Shown piece after piece: positions 39,005-46,933 of a stretch of 64,000 nucleotides of DNA. The stretch covers positions 186,975 to 250,974 of the forward strand of contig NZ_JAIBHJ010000003.1 in assembly GCF_021278025.1 (NCBI RefSeq), written 5' to 3'. This DNA comes from Motilimonas sp. E26. GTDB lineage: Bacteria; Pseudomonadota; Gammaproteobacteria; Enterobacterales; CBDFNC01. The notes under the pieces are model-generated. The model saw only the letters and a program-made list of their open reading frames with translations. It did no database searches and had not been told where the DNA came from. How positions within the stretch are numbered: position 1 is the stretch's first letter; each line of letters begins with the position of its first letter. Position numbers and translations under genes: made by a program.

Positions 39005-40095
39005 TTACAGGAGCCAGAGCGCCTGTTGCCCTTGAATGGGCGCGAATTTTATTGGCGCAAGGGCATCAGGTATTTCTAAGTGATTGCTGTCGTTTTCCTG
39101 TTGGCAAATTTGTGTCTGGGATCAGCGGTTACATACAAACGAGTTCGCCGCGATCAGAGCCTAAGCAATACCAGTGCCAAATAACCGCATTGGTTAAACA
39201 ACATCAAATTACATTACTTATTCCCACCTGTGAGGAAGTTTTTTACTTAGCCCAGTTTAGCCACCGTCTAAACGGGGTTAATACTTTAATTTGTGATGCT
39301 CCGTTACTATTTGGCTTACATGATAAATTTCAATTGTTTACCTTGTTAGCGGGGCTGCCGGGAGTACGCCTACCCAGGACTAAAAAAATCACCCGCGTAC
39401 AGCAAATTGATCTTAAATGGGACAGCATATTAAAGCCCACTTTTTGCCGGTTTGGCGAGCAAGTGATCCGTAATATTAATCAGGCCAGCCTGCAAGAAAT
39501 AACAGTAAGTCCGCAACAGTCTTGGGTGCAGCAACAGAAACTCACTGGACAAGCATTTTGTAATTACGCCTTATGTGATCGTGGCGTTATCATCGCTCAC
39601 CAAGTTTATCTTCCTGAATATCGTGTTAATCAGTCTGCGGCGACCTATTTTAGGCCAACAGTTAATCGGGCTATCAATGAATTCATGTCTGCTTTTGTCA
39701 GTACTTATCACTTTCATGGACAAGTATCCTTTGATTTTATCGAGCACCTAGGCAGCATATACGTTATAGAGTGTAACCCAAGGACAACCAGTGGCTTGCA
39801 CCTAATTGCGGATAACTTACATTGGCCCAGTATGAACACGCCAATGGAGAACTCACAGAATATAGCCAAGTATGTTGGCCTTGCCATGTTGTTAGCTGGT
39901 GGGGGTAAGGCATTATTGAACGCTAAGATATGGCGTGATTTTCATCAAGGTGACAACGTTTTGGCTAGTAAACGCTACCCGCTGCGGCCGTGGGCACTGC
40001 TATTAAGCACGGGAGAATTATTATTGAAATCATTACGACAGCGAAAAAGCGTAACGGCAGCCAGCACTGACGACATTGAATGGAATGGGGAGTGA
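38992..40095 (+). CDS. ATP-grasp ligase (carbamoyl-phosphate-synthase-like)
   Basis: 367 residues. The N-terminal Rossmann-like part begins MRILITGARAPVALEWARIL. The ATP-grasp core includes SILKPTFCRFG (ATP-binding lysine near 148), QQQKLTGQAFCNYAL, and the metal-binding FDFIEHLGSIYVIECNPRTTSG (E260, N262). Such enzymes couple ATP to amide, ester or thioester formation through an acyl phosphate. Its substrate is unknown. Together with the adjacent adenylating enzyme, it gives the operon two ATP-dependent acyl-activating steps. Overlaps the preceding gene by 13 bases. Confidence 0.82.
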   Translation: MRILITGARAPVALEWARILLAQGHQVFLSDCCRFPVGKFVSGISGYIQTSSPRSEPKQYQCQITALVKQHQITLLIPTCEEVFYLAQFSHRLNGVNTLICDAPLLFGLHDKFQLFTLLAGLPGVRLPRTKKITRVQQIDLKWDSILKPTFCRFGEQVIRNINQASLQEITVSPQQSWVQQQKLTGQAFCNYALCDRGVIIAHQVYLPEYRVNQSAATYFRPTVNRAINEFMSAFVSTYHFHGQVSFDFIEHLGSIYVIECNPRTTSGLHLIADNLHWPSMNTPMENSQNIAKYVGLAMLLAGGGKALLNAKIWRDFHQGDNVLASKRYPLRPWALLLSTGELLLKSLRQRKSVTAASTDDIEWNGE

Positions 40096-40097
40096 GC

Positions 40098-41171
40098 ATG
40101 TTAAACGCGCAGCAGTGGCATCAAGGCTATTTTGAGATGATGTTAGAGGGCAGTAAAATTGCGCAACTGGATGCTGATTTTGTGTGTTATCAGCAGCAAG
40201 GGTTAACTATTCCCGCTACGATCAGCCACACCAAGGTGAACAACAGTTATGTGGTTTCGCCGTTAACGCTAATCACCGGTTATGCACAAGATGAAATCCC
40301 CAAAGTACGTTTTGCTGCCTTACGTTGGTTTAGTTATCAGCTAGTTAAGATCGTTGAGAAGCCCTTGCAGTTAGCGGGGGTGGGCACTGTGCAAACCTTA
40401 AACAATCAATGTTTATCTACTAATATGTATTGCCAAGGGTGGCAGACCATTAATTTATCGAAACTGCGCACGCAAGCATTGGAAACCCGCAGTGGGCACG
40501 CTCTGTTGCTGCGCTCTTTAAATGCAGCCCAACATTCCCCTATTATTGAGCGATGTGAGCAAGACGGTTGGTTAGCCATTGTTACTCGTCAAGTTTACCT
40601 GCATACAGACTGGTCAGCAGTGGTTGCAGGCAAAGATTTAAAAACAGATTTACGACTACTAAAACAACCACAATGGACTTTTAAAAAGTTAGTTACTGAG
40701 CAAGAAATAGAGCGGGCTAAAGTGCTTTATGACGCACTATATTTAGGTAAATACAGTGAGCATAACATTCAATTTACGTTGTCTTTCTTTCGTCATGGAG
40801 TGCAGTCGGGGCTGTTGTCGCTATATGGTTTGTTTTATCAAGAAGAGATGCTCGCCTGTGTTGGTATGGTGATTATTGACGGCGACATGACATGCCCAAT
40901 ACTGGGCTATGACCTTCAGCAACCGCAAAAACTAGGGCTTTATCGGCGCGCTTCTGCCTTTACTATCAATTATGCCCAGCAGCATAATTTACGATTTAAC
41001 ATGAGTTCAGGTGCGCCTTGGTTTAAACGCAATCGTAAAGCCAAAGCAGAAATTGAATATAGCTATGTTTACTGCCAGCATTTAAGCAAACCAAAGCAAT
41101 GGGTATGGAAAACCTTTGCTTGGTTAACCAAACATTTTTATCGCCCAATTTTAGAAAAACAAGGCTTATAA
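40098..41171 (+). CDS. GNAT/FemAB-like acyltransferase, last gene of the cluster
   Basis: 357 residues from ATG 40098, preceded by GGGGAGTGAGC. The frame extends six codons upstream, into the end of the ATP-grasp gene. The C-terminal third (LGYDLQQPQKLGLYRRASAFTINYAQQHNLRFNMSSGAPWFKRNRK region) looks like the acyltransferase fold of GNAT and FemAB-type enzymes. The N-terminal part is unrecognised. No membrane helix. A transferase that caps or joins the pathway product is a reasonable guess. Two bases separate it from the upstream stop. Confidence 0.65.
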   Translation: MLNAQQWHQGYFEMMLEGSKIAQLDADFVCYQQQGLTIPATISHTKVNNSYVVSPLTLITGYAQDEIPKVRFAALRWFSYQLVKIVEKPLQLAGVGTVQTLNNQCLSTNMYCQGWQTINLSKLRTQALETRSGHALLLRSLNAAQHSPIIERCEQDGWLAIVTRQVYLHTDWSAVVAGKDLKTDLRLLKQPQWTFKKLVTEQEIERAKVLYDALYLGKYSEHNIQFTLSFFRHGVQSGLLSLYGLFYQEEMLACVGMVIIDGDMTCPILGYDLQQPQKLGLYRRASAFTINYAQQHNLRFNMSSGAPWFKRNRKAKAEIEYSYVYCQHLSKPKQWVWKTFAWLTKHFYRPILEKQGL

Positions 41172-41194
41172 AATAGAGTGGTTATCTCGTAAAC

Positions 41195-41283
41195 CTCACT
41201 GAAGACACGTGGATAATTCTATCGGCATTGAAAATATCGACGAGATGATTGGTGCTATAAAACAGACGCTGCCTAAGGTTTAA
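41195..41283 (+). pseudogene. Decayed 3' end of a second MetY-type gene
   Basis: Reading to the stop at 41281-41283 gives SIGIENIDEMIGAIKQTLPKV, which aligns with the MetY C-terminus encoded at 34519-34583 (SVGIENIDDIIADVEQALAKA). A one-base frameshift extends the match upstream to LTED, equivalent to SED in MetY. Nothing of the remaining 390 residues is present. DNA identity to metY is only moderate, so this is an old remnant of a related gene, not a fresh duplication. Confidence 0.75.
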
Positions 41284-41317
41284 CATTGTAAGTTTCTCTG
41301 ATTAGATAAGGTGGTAT

Positions 41318-42025
41318 ATGCCGCCTTTTATTCAGCGGTTATATTTTCAAGTAATTGTTTTGCCGTTTCTTTGGCTGGTTTCACAATCGGCTACTGAGCC
41401 TAAAATTGTCCCCAGCGAGAATACAGTAATGAGTTCTGCGCTGAGAAATCCGCTAGTACAACTATTAACAATATGCTTGCTCGCTTTGGGGGTCATTGTG
41501 GGAGCGGTTGATGTGCTAAGTGTTGCTTTTGCAAATCAACACGGCTCACCGTTAGCGGCCAGTATTGTGCTATCCATGTATGCTCTGGGAGCGTGTATTT
41601 CAGGGTTTAGTTTTGGCGCATTGAAATGGAAGGTGCCGATGGTTGACCTGTTGGTTCGCTTTGCATTATTCACATTACTTGCTAGTTTCGCGTTATTAGG
41701 TGTTAGCCAAGTATTTGGCTTAGCTTTGGTTATGTTTGTTGCTGGGTTTGCCTTTGCACCAACCATGATTATTGCTATGGGATTAGTGGAAAAAAATGTT
41801 GTTAAACAGCAATTAACTGAAGGGTTAACTTGGCTGATTACAGGCTTAGGCATGGGAATTGCCATCGGCGCGGCCGTGACTGGTTGGGTGGTTGAGAATT
41901 TCACTGTAAGTCATGGTTTTTGGATTGCAATCGCAGCTGCTGGATGTGTTGTTCTTATTTCAGTGGTTTTATACAAGGGATTTAAGAAAAATATAAAAAG
42001 TGAACGAACCTCTTTCGTTATGTAA
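41318..42025 (+). pseudogene. Truncated MFS transporter (C-terminal half)
   Basis: A 235-residue frame from ATG with GATAAGGTGG upstream. After about 35 residues that look like a transmembrane segment plus linker (VSQSATEPKIVPSENTVM), it has six hydrophobic helices corresponding to the second half of a 12-helix MFS permease, ending in a basic tail. The N-terminal half is absent, so it is probably not a functional transporter. The 292-bp gap downstream (42026-42317) shows nothing clear. Confidence 0.65.
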
Positions 42026-42317
42026 ACGATGACTTTGGCACGTTTGAGGAAATGTGGTGAGGCCCGTTTATTTAGGTCTATTCAAATAGAGATCAAATAA
42101 GATTAAGCATCTTAGAGTTTTTAAATTGTTGAAGGAATAAGCGAGCATAGCTCATAGATAATATCAGTTTTGTTTAAGCTAGCTGAGGCGAGGCGGTAAT
42201 CAGGTATTATCAAAATCAATAAATAATCAAAAAAAAGGCAGTTATATGTTCATTTTTAGTCTGCTTGCTTTTATAATGGCGCTTTTAATCTTTTTCCAAT
42301 TATTAAGGTTCATTATA

Positions 42318-43094
42318 ATGAAGTGTAAGTTGTTAAAATTTGCTCCTGTGTTAGCCCTATCAACGATTCTTTTAGGATGTTCTGCAGCACAAACTGCGAT
42401 GAAAAAAAGCGAGCTATCTATTGATTCTCAGACTTCCTTTTCTGTGGTTTTGGAGCCTGTTGCACCTTCTAAGCGTATAGTTTATGCAAAAGTACGCGAT
42501 TTAAGTGGGAATTCTATGCGTAAAGATATGCAACGCAAATTAGAAAGCTTATTTATAAGTGAAGGTTTTGTTGTTACGGATGATCCTGACAAAGCAAATA
42601 TGATGATTACCGCTTCGATTATTGCGGCCGAAAAAACGACGGCAGCTGATGCTAATCGTTATTTGAACTCAGGTTACAAAGGGGGAGCAGAAGGAGCTGT
42701 TGCCGGTGCAGGTATATCCGCGATCGCTGGTGGTAGTGGTTCGAGTGTTGCAACCGCCGCGGCGGCTGGCGCTGCTGTTGGGTTCATTGCCGACACTTTA
42801 GTTGAAGATGTATATTATACCTTTGTTATGGATGTACAGCTCCGCGAACGCCCATTAGATGGAGATGTTATTTCGAATTCAACCAAGAACAATAGCTCAA
42901 AGAGAGTCTCGAGTAAAAATACTTCAACTTCCTCGAACAGCAATAGTTCTGTAACTAGAGGTGACAATTTCAAGTGGATTGTATATGAAACAAGAATTGT
43001 AACCACTGCAAACAAAATGAACTTGGAAATAACAGAAGCTATACCTGTAGTACAAGGTCGAACTGCTGAAACACTGACGGAAATGATGATGTAG
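42318..43094 (+). CDS. TraT-family complement-resistance lipoprotein
   Basis: 258 residues from ATG 42318 with TTAAGGTTCATT upstream. The signal peptide ends in the lipobox LLGCSA, so it should be an outer-membrane lipoprotein. TraT features follow: PSKRIVYAKVRDLSGN, the glycine/alanine-rich membrane segment (AGAAVGFIADTLVEDVYYTFVMDVQ region) and LTEMM at the end. It carries a Ser/Asn/Lys-rich low-complexity insertion (SKNTSTSSNSNSSV). The frame stays open upstream to 42246, with a hydrophobic segment that I regard as non-coding. TraT is known from conjugative plasmids, but no transfer genes are nearby. Confidence 0.85.
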   Translation: MKCKLLKFAPVLALSTILLGCSAAQTAMKKSELSIDSQTSFSVVLEPVAPSKRIVYAKVRDLSGNSMRKDMQRKLESLFISEGFVVTDDPDKANMMITASIIAAEKTTAADANRYLNSGYKGGAEGAVAGAGISAIAGGSGSSVATAAAAGAAVGFIADTLVEDVYYTFVMDVQLRERPLDGDVISNSTKNNSSKRVSSKNTSTSSNSNSSVTRGDNFKWIVYETRIVTTANKMNLEITEAIPVVQGRTAETLTEMMM

Positions 43095-43612
43095 TCACTG
43101 AGAAGTGAGGGGCAACGATCCCTCACTTTCTCACAAATAGTCCCTCATGCATGAGAAGTAGTATTTCACTTAACCCCAGCTCTGTTCTATTGTCTGATAG
43201 AGTATGTTTTACGGCAATATTTCGTTTTCATGGATATATACCCAAACTAATATCAAGCGACAAAGTTCAACGTAATTCACTCGCTCTTGTTTGGGTCTAT
43301 TCACTACGTTTTTGCAGGAAAACAAACTATGTTCGTATATCCAAAATTTGGTTTAATGGCTTAACCCAAAAATACCTTTCAGCTAAATCATTCTTTATAG
43401 TTGGATTTTAATAAATACAATTACTTATAAGTTTTCATGCTTGTTTTTTAGCCAGCCTGTATTGTTTGTTGACGCGAAAGGCAGCTTTGATATTCAACAG
43501 TACATTCTCGGCGATCATAATTGGTGAATTTAGATTGGCAATGTCTATCCTTAGCGAAATGGGCCTAAACAGTTAGTGGCGTTGAGCCCATTTAGTTATT
43601 TGTTTAGAAGCG
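43095..43612. other. 518-bp non-coding, AT-rich gap
   Basis: Holds the 63-bp inverted-repeat element at 43237-43299. An 86-codon frame (43151-43411) has no family resemblance and no ribosome-binding site. A reading ending ILGDHNW at 43527 looks faintly like the tail of a lost gene, but I cannot place it. No promoter or terminator is evident apart from what follows tatA. Confidence 0.5.
43237..43299. mobile_element. 63-bp MITE-like inverted-repeat element
   Basis: TATACCCAAAC at 43237-43247 and GTTTGGGTCTA at 43289-43299 are inverted repeats with one mismatch. The TATACCC/GGGTCTA ends resemble those of the elements at 34590-34664 and 50940-51204, though the inner bases differ. No coding capacity. 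Confidence 0.5.
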
Positions 43613-43822
43613 TTAAATGACTTTTTTCTGCGCTTGCTCACTTTGTGTACTCTGCTGAGCAATCAAGTCGGTTTCTTTGGGTTGCTCTTCGGCCATTGCC
43701 TGCTTAAAGCCTTTAATGGTTGCACCAAGATCACCGCCAATACCGCGAAGGCGCTTGGTGCCAAACAGCAACACAACAATAGCGGCAATAATTACAAGTT
43801 GCCAAATACTGATTCCTGCCAT
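43613..43822 (-). CDS. tatA: Twin-arginine translocase subunit, TatA/TatE family
   Basis: 69 residues with the TatA architecture: a short N-terminal transmembrane helix ([16 protein letters not shown]), the [14 protein letters not shown] hinge and amphipathic helix, and a short acidic/Gln-rich tail. It forms the protein-conducting part of the Tat pathway for folded proteins. There is no tatB or tatC beside it. It is instead next to the Tat-exported PhoX phosphatase, suggesting a dedicated accessory TatA. A hairpin at 43859-43882 lies between the two genes. Confidence 0.9.
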   Translation of the reverse strand: MAGISIWQLVIIAAIVVLLFGTKRLRGIGGDLGATIKGFKQAMAEEQPKETDLIAQQSTQSEQAQKKVI

Positions 43823-43856
43823 GATGTTCCTTAAATATTTTAGTTGTCTAATGCTA

Positions 43857-43882
43857 GAAAAGCAGGCCGTCAGGCCTGCTGT
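43857..43882 (-). terminator. Terminator after phoX
   Basis: AGCAGGCC / GGCCTGCT stem with a four-base loop. On the minus strand it is followed by TTTTCT, immediately downstream of phoX and upstream of tatA, so tatA may be expressed by read-through or from its own promoter. Confidence 0.7.
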
Positions 43883-43901
43883 TAGTCAAGGTTAATGAAG
43901 C

Positions 43902-46010
43902 TTAAACGCCAAGTGCTCCGCCATCCGCTTTACGAATTGCAACCAGTGATGCACGTGGACGAAGTGTCATGCCGCGCGGTGTTTCTTGTGCGGCATTGTC
44001 GCTATATGGCCAGTTACCTGGGTGCTGAATGGATACGAACATGGTGGTGTAATCTGGCGTGATAGTAAAACCTGTTACTTCACAACCATTAGGGCCAACA
44101 AAGAAACGACGCAGTTCACCTTGGTTCGCGTCATTGATGGTTTGTTGTTTACCATCAGTGTCGGTCAGCATGGAAGGTACTACGGCTAACATCTGGTCAT
44201 TAGTATAGTTTTGCACTTCGTCGGCGCCGTTATCTGTTTGGATCCACATAATGCCGCGTTTATCAAAAGCGAGGCCATCTGGGCTAGCAAACTGGTTAAA
44301 CTCGCTCAAGCCAGATAGGTTGGTGGCTGCATCACCAGCTGCATCTGAGCCAAATACGAAGATATCCCAACTAAATGCTGTATGAGTTTCGCCTTCATCC
44401 CAGCGGATAATATGACCGAATTTGTTATTTAGGCGTGGATTAGCTGGGTTAGTGCCAGTTGTAGCATTACGTCTGGTGTTGTTGGTCAACGTTAGGTAGA
44501 CAGAGCCCGTGAATGGGTCAACAGCACACCATTCAGGACGATCCATTGGCGTTGCACCCACTAGGTCGGCGGCCCCCGCTGTGTTGAGAATGATTTCTGC
44601 TAGGCTAGTGAAATGATCGGCTAGTGTGCCACCATTTTTGGTTGCGCCTGTCATGGTGAGTGGTAGCCAAGTACCAACACCATCGGCATCGAATTTAGCC
44701 ACATACAAGGTGCCCGCATCCATATATTTGTCACCCATCGCTATACGGTTTTTGGCGTCGGCATCCGCTGGATCCCAAAGTGCATCAGAGACAAATTTGT
44801 ACATGTACTCAAAGCGTGAATCGTGACCCGAATAGAATGTGATGGGTTTACCTTCGGTCAGCTTACCAAAAGTACAGCCTTCATGACGGAAGCGGCCAAG
44901 AGCAGTACGTTTAACCGCGCGCGAGTTTGCTGTGTATGGGTCGATTTCAACAATATAGCCATGACCATTGGCTTCATTACGGTAATCGTCCATGGCGCTG
45001 TTGCCAGTTGGTGTTACGTCAAAACGTGTAAATTCGTCAACTCGCTCTTCTGGGCTACCAGCAACGGTTTCCCAGCCGTAACGAGTGGTGCCAGAGGTAT
45101 CAATGCCGATACGCTCTTGCTCAGCAGTGGTGGTGCCTTTATTAATGAAATACCCTGGCCAGTTCTCTTCACAGGTAAGGTAGGTGCCCCATGGGGTATA
45201 GCCGTTACCACAGTTATTGAGTGTGCCGCGCGCTTGAGTGCCGTCTGGAGAGAAAGGTGTTTTCAGCTTGTCTGAATTGGCGAGTGGGCCAGAAATATTC
45301 ATGGTGGTTGCACCGGTGTAGCGACGGTTTAGTGGGTCATTGTCCACCACCTTCCACTCGTTGGCGACTAACTGAATGCGCACCACGGCCACACCGTGAG
45401 CATTAATTTCTTTACGCACTTGGTCTACGCTGCTGCGGATGCCGTTAGCGTCTTTATCACTGCCGTTAGGATGTAGAGCATTTTGGTCGATGTATTCGTG
45501 GTTTACACATAAAAGCCCGTCGCTGCCATCATCATTGAGCGGGAAAAAGTGCAAACCATCGTGATGCATGCCCATGGCATTAGCTTGATCTGTTGCATTG
45601 TTAGATCCATCACGCTTCCATTCTGAGCCGCCTGACATGATTGGCTGTCCCCAAGGCGCGAGAACCTGTGCAGTGTAGCCTTCAGGCACACTTACTGCGT
45701 CAATTTTAGAACCTGGGATCGAGTTGAAACCCAATCTAGCGCTTGATGCAGTGGGAACGCTCGGCGTGGTTGGTGTGGGTGTGGGGGTTGGTGTTATTGG
45801 TGTTGGTGTACCAGAATCTACTATTGGTGTTGAGCTATTACTAGAATTACATCCAGCCAAGCCAAATGCGCCTAACATGGTCATGGCACCTAGGCCTAAG
45901 CCGCTTTTAATCATTTTGCGGCGTGAAAGATGCGCTTCCAATACTTGATCAAAATCTGGGTTGTCGCTTTTGTTAAATCGCTTAGGGTTAAAAATTTCCT
46001 TGCTCATCAT
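43902..46010 (-). CDS. phoX: PhoX-family alkaline phosphatase, Tat-exported lipoprotein
   Basis: 702 residues of the PhoX/DUF839 family, calcium- and iron-dependent phosphatases that release phosphate from organic esters. A twin-arginine signal (LSRRKMIKSGLGLGAMTM) ends in the lipobox LAGCN, then a Pro/Thr low-complexity linker precedes the beta-propeller. GTLNNCGNGYTPWGTYLTCEENW is the PhoX hallmark region. A Pho-box-like promoter lies 66 bp upstream. ATG 46010 or the adjacent ATG at 46007 follows GGAGAGC. Confidence 0.9.
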   Translation of the reverse strand: MMSKEIFNPKRFNKSDNPDFDQVLEAHLSRRKMIKSGLGLGAMTMLGAFGLAGCNSSNSSTPIVDSGTPTPITPTPTPTPTTPSVPTASSARLGFNSIPGSKIDAVSVPEGYTAQVLAPWGQPIMSGGSEWKRDGSNNATDQANAMGMHHDGLHFFPLNDDGSDGLLCVNHEYIDQNALHPNGSDKDANGIRSSVDQVRKEINAHGVAVVRIQLVANEWKVVDNDPLNRRYTGATTMNISGPLANSDKLKTPFSPDGTQARGTLNNCGNGYTPWGTYLTCEENWPGYFINKGTTTAEQERIGIDTSGTTRYGWETVAGSPEERVDEFTRFDVTPTGNSAMDDYRNEANGHGYIVEIDPYTANSRAVKRTALGRFRHEGCTFGKLTEGKPITFYSGHDSRFEYMYKFVSDALWDPADADAKNRIAMGDKYMDAGTLYVAKFDADGVGTWLPLTMTGATKNGGTLADHFTSLAEIILNTAGAADLVGATPMDRPEWCAVDPFTGSVYLTLTNNTRRNATTGTNPANPRLNNKFGHIIRWDEGETHTAFSWDIFVFGSDAAGDAATNLSGLSEFNQFASPDGLAFDKRGIMWIQTDNGADEVQNYTNDQMLAVVPSMLTDTDGKQQTINDANQGELRRFFVGPNGCEVTGFTITPDYTTMFVSIQHPGNWPYSDNAAQETPRGMTLRPRASLVAIRKADGGALGV

Positions 46011-46075
46011 GCTCTCCTACTACTTTGAATATGCTGCTTAAAACTGACTAGTGGCGAACAAACTAAAGGGGGAAA

Positions 46076-46093
46076 GTGACAGGTGTGTTACAG
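46076..46093 (-). promoter_or_regulatory. Pho-box-like site upstream of phoX
   Basis: On the minus strand the sequence reads CTGTAAC-ACAC-CTGTCAC: two CTGTMAC-type seven-base repeats separated by four bases, the PhoB-binding arrangement. It lies 66 bp before the start codon, in the position of a -35 box, with TTTAGT about 11 bases downstream as a possible -10. Phosphate-starvation induction of phoX is inferred. Confidence 0.7.
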
Positions 46094-46342
46094 CAATGTA
46101 ACGTTAAAATGGCGGTCAGCTTTATTTCGTGAAAATCGGGATGTTTATTAGGTCTCTATCAAGGCTTTAATGCTATTCAGGATAGGGATGGAATAGGACG
46201 CTAGCTGGGGAATGAATGGGATTGTTTATCTAAAAACTGGCTGGCTCAAAGTATTTAACTTGAACATATAAGTTATTAATTTGGCATGTTTTTTGCTCTG
46301 GTTTTACCGTTTAGAGAATTGAGTATTTGTAGGAGTGTCGCG

Positions 46343-46774
46343 ATGAACGTCAATCAAACTAACAGGTTAGGTGCCATTTACACTCAACTCGCAAGTCAGC
46401 AGTCAGCCCCTCAGCCAAAAACTTATCATGGGGCAAAACTTGAGGATACGGTGACCATTAGTGAAACCGGCAAACGGGCACAGCAAAACTGGCAAGATAT
46501 TGCCTCTAAATACGATGTACATAACATATCGGCTCAAGAAGTTAGCGCTATGTCAAGAGAGCTATTTGAGGGGGGATTCATTAATTCAGGACAAATGATG
46601 GCGATAGGAGCGCCAACATCAATGGTAGAGAGCCCATTTAAAAAATATGATTTACTCAATGATATGAAGCAAACGTTTAGCCTATCGGCATCACTTGGAA
46701 GCCAGACTAATGCAGCGAAAACAGATTACTTAAACGCTATCTCGACGTTAGAAAGGTTAAATGAATATCGTTAG
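46343..46774 (+). CDS. Conserved hypothetical protein
   Basis: 143 residues from ATG 46343, which has TGTAGGAGTGTCGCG upstream; the frame extends to 46286 but the longer start is not supported. EDTVTISETGKRA followed by YDVHNISAQEVSAMSRELFEGGFINSGQ is a pattern shared by many short proteobacterial proteins of unknown function. No signal peptide or membrane helix. It stands alone between phoX and a TPR gene. Confidence 0.65.
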   Translation: MNVNQTNRLGAIYTQLASQQSAPQPKTYHGAKLEDTVTISETGKRAQQNWQDIASKYDVHNISAQEVSAMSRELFEGGFINSGQMMAIGAPTSMVESPFKKYDLLNDMKQTFSLSASLGSQTNAAKTDYLNAISTLERLNEYR

Positions 46775-46933
46775 GAATTTGGCATGGATTGCCTAATTGT
46801 TTGAACAAGGTTAAATCTGACTGCTTACAATAAGGGTTTAAAAAGTATAAATAACGGCCTTAGTTATTTATCGATGTTTACTTTTATTTGATATAAAGTA
46901 ATGGCTTTCGGCATGGCGTCTAAGGAGCCATTA

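Noticed and set aside
43151..43411. 86-codon plus-strand frame after traT
   Set aside because: No ribosome-binding site, no family resemblance, and it contains the 63-bp inverted-repeat element.
43441..43527. Possible C-terminal gene fragment ending ILGDHNW
   Set aside because: Reads like coding sequence over about 25 codons, but I cannot tie it to any family, so it is not listed as a pseudogene.
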